Shown here in pieces: positions 1-5,837 of a DNA stretch of 8,547 bases. How positions within the stretch are numbered: the first letter of the stretch is position 1; every line of letters begins with the position of its first letter. The notes beneath the pieces were generated by a model. The model searched no databases and had not been told where the DNA came from. It worked only from the letters and a program-made list of their open reading frames with translations. The stretch comes from Deltaproteobacteria bacterium (lineage in GTDB: Bacteria > Desulfobacterota_B > Binatia > UBA9968), in NCBI GenBank assembly GCA_016193385.1, contig JACPSF010000477.1, positions 1 to 8,547 on the forward strand. Direction: 5' to 3'. Made by a program: the position numbers and the translations under genes.

Positions 1-215
1 CCGTCACTATAGGTCATCTTGCAAGCGATCCTTCACGGAGTTTATCCTGAGATCCTTCACTTCGTTCAGGATGACAGTCGAAGGATTCTGGATGTCAAGC
101 CTCAATAGTGTCATTGTGAGCCCTTCGGCCCTGAGCGGGCCTCAAGGGCTGGCTCCGCGAAGGGGAAGAATCTCCATTCCTGTTATGCATTGGCTCGCAA
201 CTCTCAAAATGACCC
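1..215. repeat. Cluster of mirrored dispersed intergenic repeats (REP-like)
   Basis: This non-coding stretch holds several imperfect copies of the repeat type whose consensus reads TGTCAT-CTGAG-CGAAG-GAATCT, common between genes in many soil bacteria. One copy runs in reverse at 51-77. One runs forward at about 109-173 and is interrupted by a hairpin. A weaker reverse copy lies at about 193-213. GATCCTTCAC occurs twice, at 27-36 and 51-60. ATCCTGA at 44-50 pairs with TCAGGAT at 66-72. I see no credible gene here; the open frame on the plus strand at 71-403 is made of repeat sequence and the antisense of the next gene. The family assignment comes from recognising the repeat pattern and was not checked by a genome-wide count. 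Confidence 0.6.
119..150. repeat. Strong hairpin within the repeat
   Basis: AGCCCTT (119-125) pairs with AAGGGCT (144-150), and the inner GGCCC (127-131) pairs with GGGCC (137-141) around a TGAGC loop. That makes 12 base pairs with a small internal bulge. No T-run follows on either strand, so it is not a classical intrinsic terminator. It could still slow polymerase or protect the 3' end of a transcript running out of the minus-strand gene that ends at 254. Confidence 0.7.
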
Positions 216-253
216 AACACCGAATCAACCGTACCCTCGTCGCCGCCAAGCAT

Positions 254-730
254 TCAGGGGCTAACACGCACGTAAAGCTGCACCCGGCCCCTTCGATCAA
301 AAGAATAGACATCGTAAGACTCCCGGCTGGGACCTTCCATCCCCGGCGAGCCTGCCGGCATTCCTGGCACCGCGAGCCCTGCCATGGCCGGCTTCTCCTT
401 TAACAGACGAAGCACGAGCTGCGCTGGAACGTGGCCCTCGATCACATAGCCTTCCACAATCCCGGTATGGCATGACTGGAGCGAGCGGGGCACGCCGTAC
501 TTTTGCCTGATCGAGTCGAGCTGAGAGTCCGTCATCTCATTGGTTTTGATGCTAAATCCGCTCTCTCGCAGGTGACCCACCCACCCAACGCAACACCCTC
601 AGGTCGGGCTCTTGTAGACAGTGACCGTCGGGCCGGCCGCGGCCGCCTTCGAAATTACGGTTGCGATCACGATTAACGCCAGGCCTGCAGCGCAGGCCAT
701 CGATAGTTTCCGAAATCCTCTGAGTCTCAT
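254..730 (-). CDS. DUF411/CopG-like periplasmic copper-site protein, candidate selenoprotein (in-frame TGA at Sec44)
   Basis: Read from ATG at 730 through one in-frame TGA (599-601), this encodes 158 residues, the usual DUF411 length. Residues 1-32 form a signal peptide: basic start MRLRGFRK, hydrophobic core, Ala-rich end. Then follow VTVYKSPT, the TGA, and GCCVGWVGHL, where family members have PTCGCC. Downstream are SCHT (86-89), GYVIEGHVP (94-102) and the hallmark GLAVPGMPAGSPGME (118-132). The likely thiol/selenol ligands are residue 44, Cys46, Cys47 and Cys87. As I recall, CopG of Pseudomonas binds a copper cluster through four conserved cysteines in a thioredoxin-like fold. No frame shift or other stop breaks either half, which argues against simple decay. 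No clear Shine-Dalgarno precedes ATG 730; a second ATG lies at 700. Alternatives are a single-base nonsense mutation, a sequencing error, or a shorter product from GTG at 580 without the metal motif. Family assignment is firm; selenocysteine is inference. Confidence 0.75.
567..590 (-). promoter_or_regulatory. Candidate bacterial SECIS hairpin downstream of UGA
   Basis: In the transcript, GGGUG (positions 13-17 after the UGA) can pair with CACCU (25-29), leaving a GGUGGGU loop. Below it U12-G30 wobbles, U11 bulges, and G10-C31 and C9-G32 extend the stem. The loop begins 18 nt after the UGA, the same distance as in E. coli fdhF as I recall it, and is G/U-rich like known SelB-binding loops. A second register with GGGUG at 17-21 and a three-base loop is also possible. 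The G-run makes chance pairing easy, so this is supportive rather than decisive. Confidence 0.4.
599..601 (-). other. Candidate selenocysteine (UGA) codon 44
   Basis: On the minus strand the codon run is AGC CCG ACC TGA GGG TGT, i.e. Ser-Pro-Thr-stop-Gly-Cys. The stop replaces the first Cys of the DUF411 PTCGCC motif, and TGC or TGT would differ by one base. Cys-to-Sec replacement at a redox or metal cysteine is the classic signature of a selenoprotein. Confidence 0.6.
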
Positions 731-961
731 AGTTTCAATTCGTAAATACCACATTGCTGGGCTTCGTTCTATCCCCATTCCTCAAAAAACAGCACGAATC
801 ATTACGCGGCTTCAGATTCCCGGCGGAAGCCCGGTGCGACGGAGAGACTGCTGGTCAACGCCTTGCTTTACGGGAGGATATCCCTGGGACGAAAAGGGCT
901 GTCCGTTAGGGCAGACGATAGCTTTCTCCGTTCGTCACGTAAAAACCGAGGAGCGAAGTTT
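731..961. other. Unassigned 231-bp intergenic region
   Basis: I find no supportable gene here. It may contain the promoter and leader of the DUF411 gene. Local structure includes GGCTTC (808-813) pairing with GAAGCC (826-831), and CTGTCC (899-904) pairing with GGGCAG (909-914) around a GTTA loop; the second is better paired on the plus strand because of a G-T wobble. A T6 run on the minus strand (789-784) is not directly preceded by a stem. I recognise no riboswitch family on either strand. Confidence 0.4.
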
Positions 962-1273
962 CTATCTCTCGGATCGCGCTGAAGAACGTGAAAAGATTGC
1001 ATACCGAATTATTCCCCCGACCATAAGAGAAATCGGGAATATCACCAGCCAGTAAATTGCCGTGACCACAGGCCACCACGCGGAATCAGGCCCGGGAACC
1101 ATCTCGTTCCGGAAATAAACGGTAACCGCGATGCACAATACCACGGTGCACCCGACAACAAAAACGTCATATGTGCGAACTTTGTGAACCTCGGCGCCGG
1201 CAGGCCTGAAGCGAAAATAAACCCAGAGCGAAACAGCCAGAACTGCAAGGAGAATTCCAAACGCAAGAATCAT
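962..1273 (-). CDS. Small three-helix integral membrane protein, function unknown
   Basis: This 103-residue protein has three clear hydrophobic segments, about residues 1-21, 35-54 and 66-94. A basic loop (RFRPAGAEVHKVR) follows the first helix, and the tail SRSSARSER is basic. By the positive-inside rule the loop after helix 1 and the C-terminus would be cytoplasmic. The loop between helices 2 and 3 holds VPGPDSAWW. I do not recognise the family. ATG at 1273 begins directly with the first helix, and only a weak Shine-Dalgarno precedes it. It runs in the same direction as the DUF411 gene but 231 bp away, so co-transcription is not evident. The hydrophobic periodicity supports a real gene; conservation was not testable. 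Confidence 0.6.
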   Translation of the reverse strand: MILAFGILLAVLAVSLWVYFRFRPAGAEVHKVRTYDVFVVGCTVVLCIAVTVYFRNEMVPGPDSAWWPVVTAIYWLVIFPISLMVGGIIRYAIFSRSSARSER

Positions 1274-1454
1274 CTGAGGTCTAACTGATCAGCCTATTTC
1301 AGCGCTACGTCACTATAGTACGCCGGCTGCCTTTTTGATTGTGAATCGGTTTTTATGTAATTTCAATATGTTAGCAAAGCTATCTCAGGTTATGGATGCG
1401 AACCAATATTGCCGGTTTTGTGACTGTCCCGGCCGGAGAGATCCCTCATCCCTT
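1274..1454. other. AT-richer intergenic region after the methyltransferase gene
   Basis: This 181-bp spacer is visibly richer in A/T than its neighbours (about 1330-1420). It must hold the end of the minus-strand operon and probably the promoter of the small membrane protein. A weak minus-strand pair, TTCACA then TACTAT with a 19-base spacer, ends near 1314. No hairpin plus T-run terminator is evident after the stop at 1455. Confidence 0.3.
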
Positions 1455-2501
1455 TTAGTCTTTAAATCCTAGTTCGTGCCGCACGATGCGGGTGCCCGTG
1501 ACCATCGCCTTGAGCTTTTCCACGCAGATCCAGCGCGGGCTCTGCCCCATGCCACAGTCGGGGTTGATCCACATCTTCTCCGCCGGGATGTGCTTGAGGG
1601 CCGCGCGGATGCGATCGGCGACATCCTCAGGAGTCTCGATTTCATAGGCCTTGACGTCAACTACGCCGAGGCCGATCTCCCGATCCACGGAAAATTCCTT
1701 CCACAGCTCGACCTCCGACATCTGTCGGTTGGCGAACTCGAAGACGAACTGGTCGGCCCTGGCCTCGAGAATCTTTGGGAATAGCTGGCGGTAAGTGCGC
1801 CTGGTCATCCTTGGCCGCCCCGCGTGCGTGCCAAAGCATACGTGGAGCGCCACCTTGGCCTTGACTCCTTCGACGGTGGCATTGAAGAGCTTGGCCATTT
1901 CCGTCGGCTCCTCTTTCACGTGCACATAGGAAGGCTCGTCTACTTGGATGAAATCGGCTCCGGCCGCGGCCAAACCTTTCAACTCGGCGTTGATGATCTT
2001 GGCGAAGTCATAGGCCAGGTCGAACAGGCTCTTGTAATGGGCGATGATGTTGCACTCGCGCGCGAAGTTGAGGGGTCCGGCACAGGTGGCTTTGGTCGGT
2101 TTCGTCGTATGCCGTTTCAGGAACTTGAACTCGTCGACAATCCCTAACCCTTCTGGCGCGCCGATCGGACCGACCACATCGTGTCTCCGGATGAAGTCAT
2201 AGTGGATGGCTCCGAGCTGGCGAAGCGGCGGCTCTTTGGCAGGTGTAACGTTCCTGAACCGGGCCATGTAGCCCCGGTAATACCCCATTGTCCGCCGCAT
2301 CTCACCGTCGCTGATGACATCGATGCCGGCCTCTAGCTGGTCCAGGATGGCGAGCCGTACCGCGTCATCCCCCACTTCTTGAATGTCGATCGAGCCCAGC
2401 TCCCGGCCAGCGGTGGCCTCCCGAAAAACGTAAAGCCAGCCGGGACGCCCATGGCTGCCAACGACGCTCGTGGGTAGAATCGGCAATTTGTCTCTAGACA
2501 T
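1455..2501 (-). CDS. MetE C-terminal-domain-like zinc methyltransferase (cobalamin-independent methionine synthase family)
   Basis: The 348-residue protein matches the C-terminal catalytic barrel of cobalamin-independent methionine synthase and lacks MetE's N-terminal barrel. The N-terminus PTSVVGSHGRP and VISDGEMRR (62-70) are typical of this group. IQVDEP (185-190) matches the MetE QxDEP motif. A full zinc-site set is visible: His220 and Cys222 in ALHVCFG, Glu255 in FVFEFAN, and Cys316 in NPDCGMG. The 61-residue Glu-to-Cys spacing equals that of Glu665-Cys726 in E. coli MetE as I recall it. Family members move a methyl group onto a thiol such as homocysteine; donor and acceptor here are unknown, and some relatives are not methionine synthases. 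The stop of the preceding OCD-family gene is 15 bp upstream, and AGAAGGA lies 7 bases before ATG 2501. It is the last gene of the operon. Confidence 0.85.
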   Translation of the reverse strand: MSRDKLPILPTSVVGSHGRPGWLYVFREATAGRELGSIDIQEVGDDAVRLAILDQLEAGIDVISDGEMRRTMGYYRGYMARFRNVTPAKEPPLRQLGAIHYDFIRRHDVVGPIGAPEGLGIVDEFKFLKRHTTKPTKATCAGPLNFARECNIIAHYKSLFDLAYDFAKIINAELKGLAAAGADFIQVDEPSYVHVKEEPTEMAKLFNATVEGVKAKVALHVCFGTHAGRPRMTRRTYRQLFPKILEARADQFVFEFANRQMSEVELWKEFSVDREIGLGVVDVKAYEIETPEDVADRIRAALKHIPAEKMWINPDCGMGQSPRWICVEKLKAMVTGTRIVRHELGFKD

Positions 2502-2516
2502 ACCCTGTTCCTTCTC

Positions 2517-3605
2517 TTAAGGGGAGGGATAAAATCCCTTATCCATCCATTCGCTGAGATCGGCGCCGAACCATTCCGAGGGGAGTTCCTTTCCGAGTCC
2601 CTGCTTCTTGCAGGCCTCATAGATCAGAGCGCCGGCAGCCGCGAACTGGATACCCACTCCGGTATTGCTTTTATAATAGATAATCTGCCGATCGCTGGCC
2701 CGCCCCGGATGGCTGCCGGCGAGGACCTGACCTAATTCACACACCTTCTCCCAGCCGATCTTTCCGTCGTCGATGAGGTCGAGAAGTTCTCTTTGCTGGT
2801 TCTGAATCGCGGTTTCTTTGTTATTGAGGACAATCAGGTCACTGCGGATCATGGTCGCCGGGTCCGCTTCCGTGCGCCTGTGGACGCCGTCGGTGTTGGC
2901 GATCGTGGTCACGACCTGACCGGGCTCGAGCCAGTTGCCATCGAAGACCGGCTCTGACGAATTAGTCGCGCTCATGACGATATCCGATCCCTTGATAACC
3001 GCTTCCGCGTTGGCCACGGGCTGGACTTCGACATCCAGCATTTCCGTCATCTCCTCGGCGAATTTCTCCCGATGTTCACGGCTGGGACTGTAAACTTTCA
3101 CCCGTTCGATCTTCCGCACCAGGCAGATCGCCTCTAAGTTCCGGCGCGCCTCGTTGCCCGAGCCGAACAAGCCGACGACTCTCGCATCTTTTTTGGCGAG
3201 AGCCTTGTGGGCTACGCCGGTGGTCGCGCCGACGCGGATTGGTGAAAGACTAAAATCATGAATCAAGGCTAAAGGCTCGCCGGTCTCCAGGCTGAAGAGA
3301 AGAACAAACCCCCAGCTCCGTTTCTTCGGCGAGGGAAAGTCCATCCGCTTTCTCCCGGCCACGACGTGTTCCCGGACAATGGTCGAGTCGTAGCGAAGCG
3401 CGGCCACGCCCGAGCTGGGCACCGCTCCGGCGATGATGTTGGCCATGTAGCCCGGCTTGTCCAGATCGGGCGGAACCTTGTAGCGCGTGCGCGGCCGATT
3501 GACCGCAATTCCCCTCGCCTCTTCGGCAAAAGCGCGCTCCATGGCCTCCATGCAATCGGCCATGTTGAGAACCTGCCCCGCGATGTCGTCCGTGATTAAT
3601 AGCAT
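2517..3605 (-). CDS. Ornithine cyclodeaminase/mu-crystallin family protein 2
   Basis: This 362-residue NAD(P)-dependent family protein follows the family's full length and order. It has an N-terminal substrate domain with NRPRTRY (36-42) and IRVGATTG (123-130), then a Rossmann fold with GLFGSG (145-150), VKVYSPS (169-175) and SDIVMSATNS (207-216). The C-terminus carries NTGVGIQFAAAG (314-325) and GLGKELPSEWF. Members include ornithine cyclodeaminase, alanine dehydrogenase, pyrroline-2-carboxylate reductase and opine-type enzymes, so the reaction is not fixed. The catalytic Lys69 of Pseudomonas ornithine cyclodeaminase appears as Arg71 (AALRYDS), and the family's Asp after Gly-Ile/Leu in the C-terminal motif is Gln-Phe. 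True ornithine cyclodeaminase is therefore unlikely. The candidate catalytic Asp is in ANTDGV (about 239). The gene lies about 32 bp after binding protein 1 and has GCGAGG about 8 bases before ATG. Confidence 0.88.
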   Translation of the reverse strand: MLLITDDIAGQVLNMADCMEAMERAFAEEARGIAVNRPRTRYKVPPDLDKPGYMANIIAGAVPSSGVAALRYDSTIVREHVVAGRKRMDFPSPKKRSWGFVLLFSLETGEPLALIHDFSLSPIRVGATTGVAHKALAKKDARVVGLFGSGNEARRNLEAICLVRKIERVKVYSPSREHREKFAEEMTEMLDVEVQPVANAEAVIKGSDIVMSATNSSEPVFDGNWLEPGQVVTTIANTDGVHRRTEADPATMIRSDLIVLNNKETAIQNQQRELLDLIDDGKIGWEKVCELGQVLAGSHPGRASDRQIIYYKSNTGVGIQFAAAGALIYEACKKQGLGKELPSEWFGADLSEWMDKGFYPSP

Positions 3606-3637
3606 AAGAGATACCTCGCCAACCGGTTACGCCTCTA

Positions 3638-4645
3638 CTACCTTTGATAGAGGGCACGATAGAAACCCTGCCGGTCCAATTCTTTCACGAAGGTCTCATC
3701 TACGATATCCGCAGCCTTAACTCCCCTGCCTCTGTCTGCGCCGGGCGTCATCGCGATAACGGTTTCCATGCCTGCATGGTTGATGTAAGGAATTTCCGGA
3801 ACCCATTCCCGATAGGCATCATAACTCTTCTCCAGCACCACTGGATCTATTCCCTTCAAGAACTTGGCCATAACTTTCAAAGTCGTCTCCCGTTGAGTGT
3901 GAAAAACCGCCAAGGCGCCGGAGTAAGCGCGGATGAATTTTCGGAAAGTATCAGGCGATTTTCTCAAGACCGAGCGGGTCGAAATCACAGCCGTGTTCTG
4001 GTATTCGAGGCCCGCCTTGGAAAGGTCCATCAATTCCCGGTAGCCGATCTGCGCTGCCCTGATCGTAAAAGGAGGCTGCAGGGTGGCGGCCTGAATCGAG
4101 TTTCCAGCCAGAGCAGCCATAATCGAGGGGATATCCCCGATCTGAATCAAGACAACGTCTCTGCCCGGTTGGAGCCCCCATTTCTTAAGGGCATACTGAG
4201 CGGCAACATCGTAGAGTCCGCCGAATCGAGTGATCCCAAGCTTCTTTCCCTTGAGGTCGTCGGGCCCGCGAATTTCGGGCAACGCATAGATCGAAACGTT
4301 GATTTTATTGACAGCCCCTGCAATGGCCACGGTGTCGCCCCCCCGGGCATAAGCAGAGACAACCGAACTCACGCCGGCCAGCGAAACCTGAATTTCCCCG
4401 GAAAACATCGCCGCCATCACGCGGCTGGCGGAGTTGATGTAAATGAGATCGACTCTAAGCCCCTCTTTCTCAAACAGCCCAAGCTCTTTCCCGATCCAAA
4501 AAGGAGCGCCCGAAGGAACCAACGCTGAATAGCTGGCACGAACTACCTCGATAGGTTTTGCCGTACCGGAAACCTGCGCCGCCACGGGCTTGGAGTTGAT
4601 TAAAAAAATTGCGGCAAGAAGATACAGGCCTATGTTTAGATTCAT
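3638..4645 (-). CDS. ABC transporter periplasmic substrate-binding protein 1 (NMT1/THI5/SsuA-like)
   Basis: This is a 335-residue exported binding protein. Residues 1-23 form a signal peptide with probable cleavage after PVAA. The mature start has the family signature: GAPFWIGKELGLFEKEGL (46-63), a small-molecule-site region SASRVMAAMFSGEIQVSLAG (72-91), then DLKGKKLGITRFGG (130-143), WGLQPGRDV and ALAGNSIQAATLQPP. The family binds sulfonates, nitriles, pyrimidine precursors, aromatic acids and other small molecules; the ligand here is unknown. The start is ATG 4645, inside an open frame that extends to 4849, because it yields the signal peptide, has GGAGAG 8 bases upstream, and overlaps the TGA of OCD protein 1 as ATGA. 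That overlap suggests translational coupling. No Cys lipobox is seen. No permease or ATPase gene is adjacent. Confidence 0.9.
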   Translation of the reverse strand: MNLNIGLYLLAAIFLINSKPVAAQVSGTAKPIEVVRASYSALVPSGAPFWIGKELGLFEKEGLRVDLIYINSASRVMAAMFSGEIQVSLAGVSSVVSAYARGGDTVAIAGAVNKINVSIYALPEIRGPDDLKGKKLGITRFGGLYDVAAQYALKKWGLQPGRDVVLIQIGDIPSIMAALAGNSIQAATLQPPFTIRAAQIGYRELMDLSKAGLEYQNTAVISTRSVLRKSPDTFRKFIRAYSGALAVFHTQRETTLKVMAKFLKGIDPVVLEKSYDAYREWVPEIPYINHAGMETVIAMTPGADRGRGVKAADIVDETFVKELDRQGFYRALYQR

Positions 4646-5742
4646 GGATGAACGCTCTCCAAAAACCAATCCGTCGGGATTTCTCGACCGAGCCCCTTCG
4701 CCCGCGCCTCCGCATACACCACATTCCCGATCGCCGCGAACTGAATCCCCAGTCCGATATTGTTGATGAAGCAGGTCGCCTCCTGCGGAGATTCCCGCCC
4801 CTTGACCTTCCCGCCTATGATATCTTTGAGCTCCGGGGCGCTCAGCCAAAAGGGAGGCCGGGGAGCCGAAGGCGCCGATCCCTTTCCTGCTCGCAAGTAG
4901 TCCACGGGATCATGCGCCGTGATTCTTTGATCCCCGAATCCGGCGATGTAGTTTTCCGGCGCGAAGTTGCGCGCGTGAATCGCCAGGCGATCCGCTTTGC
5001 GGATCGTTTCCTCGCCCAATTCGCAGTCTTTCACGCAGGTGAAATGGATCCCCGGGCGTACCCATTCGGGAGGGATCACTCTTGAGATGGCATTGGTCGC
5101 GGCGACCAATATATCGGCGCCCCGCGCGGCGTCTTCAGGCCGCTCCATCGAGATCACGGGCAGCCCAACCTCCTTTTCCATCTCCCGGGCGAAGGCCTTG
5201 CGATGGGTTTCCGTCGGGCTGTACACCTGGACCCGGCTCATCTTACGCACCGCGCACATCGCCGGCACGTGAGCGCCCGCCTGCCACCCCGAACCGAAAA
5301 TCCCGAGCACCGAAGCATCCTGCCGCGCCATCTCCCGCGCCGCCAGGGCACTCGTGACGGCAACCCGGAACCGCTGGACCACGCCGTCTGGACAGACCGC
5401 TAAAGGCTCGCCGGTCTCGGCGGAAAAAAGCAGAATCAGGCCGACCCATTTTTTCCCCGGGGCCACAGGCATCTTTTCTTTCACGACCCTGCCCTGCCGC
5501 TCCTCCCAGCGGATGACATCCGAGTTCAAGCGGAGGGCCACGACGCGCGACTCCTGAAGCCCACCCTCCATCGATTTAAAAACATAGACCCCTCCTTCCG
5601 ACGCGGATGGAAGATAGAGGTCCGTGCGCGGCCGGTTGACGGCCTTGCCTTCCGCCTGCTCCCGGTAGGCCTTTTCCATCCAGCGCAGCGCCTGCTCCAC
5701 CGAGAGAAGGGATTCAATCTCTTCGTTGTTGAGGATCAGCAT
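4642..5742 (-). CDS. Ornithine cyclodeaminase/mu-crystallin family protein 1
   Basis: This 366-residue protein is the first gene of the minus-strand operon. NRPRTDLY (36-43) corresponds to the Arg45 region of ornithine cyclodeaminase, RFRVAVT (124-130) to the Arg112 region, and GIFGSGWQAGAHV (147-159) is a good GxGxxxA dinucleotide-binding loop. VQVYSPTETHRKAFAREM (171-188) and GADILVAATNA (208-218) complete the Rossmann domain. Asp239 in TCVKDCELG aligns with catalytic Asp228 of Pseudomonas ornithine cyclodeaminase by my eye alignment; Lys69 appears as Arg71 (VALRLNSD). The C-terminus has NNIGLGIQFAAIG (327-339) and GLGREIPTDWF. The start ATG 5742 is preceded by AAAGGA 10 bases away. Its last codon overlaps the ATG of binding protein 1, linking enzyme and uptake protein. 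The substrate is probably an amino acid, imino acid or opine-like compound. Confidence 0.88.
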   Translation of the reverse strand: MLILNNEEIESLLSVEQALRWMEKAYREQAEGKAVNRPRTDLYLPSASEGGVYVFKSMEGGLQESRVVALRLNSDVIRWEERQGRVVKEKMPVAPGKKWVGLILLFSAETGEPLAVCPDGVVQRFRVAVTSALAAREMARQDASVLGIFGSGWQAGAHVPAMCAVRKMSRVQVYSPTETHRKAFAREMEKEVGLPVISMERPEDAARGADILVAATNAISRVIPPEWVRPGIHFTCVKDCELGEETIRKADRLAIHARNFAPENYIAGFGDQRITAHDPVDYLRAGKGSAPSAPRPPFWLSAPELKDIIGGKVKGRESPQEATCFINNIGLGIQFAAIGNVVYAEARAKGLGREIPTDWFLESVHP

Positions 5743-5837
5743 TCCGGCTGCGTCCTTTACATGCCCGTGTCAAAGGGCTATATCAACGCCAAAAGCAGAC
5801 TGTCAAGGCTCCGAATTTCACCGAGGAGACAAAGCCC
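5743..5837. promoter_or_regulatory. Divergent promoter region between the two OCD/binding-protein modules
   Basis: All transcription signals for the two divergent units must fit in these 95 bases unless they lie within genes. On the plus strand TTTACA (5756-5761) and TATATC (5779-5784) are separated by 17 bases, a fair sigma70-type promoter for OCD protein 3. On the minus strand TTGATA (5786-5781) and TGTAAA (5761-5756) are 19 bases apart, a weaker candidate using the same segment. TGTCAAAGGGCT (5768-5779) and TGTCAAGGCT (5801-5810) form imperfect direct repeats with starts 33 bases apart, about three helical turns, so they could be operator half-sites. No regulator gene is in the window. Confidence 0.4.

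Noticed and set aside
254..580. A 108-residue protein starting at GTG 580 as the true DUF411 gene
   Set aside because: It would lack the signal peptide and the whole metal-binding motif, both of which are intact upstream in the same frame.
621..1055. A 144-codon plus-strand open frame
   Set aside because: Its ends are antisense to the DUF411 signal peptide and the small membrane protein; its middle is spacer and shows no protein-like pattern.
2..1318. CGTCACTATAG found at both 2-12 and 1308-1318, as possible ends of an element
   Set aside because: An 11-base match is expected by chance several times in a window this size, and no transposase or target duplication is seen.
3644..4528. A 294-codon open frame on the plus strand
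   Set aside because: It lies wholly antisense to binding protein 1, whose family motifs and signal peptide are clear; the translation shows no recognisable domain.
4646..4849. N-terminal extension of binding protein 1
   Set aside because: It would overlap the conserved C-terminus of OCD protein 1 in another frame and would put 68 residues before the signal peptide.
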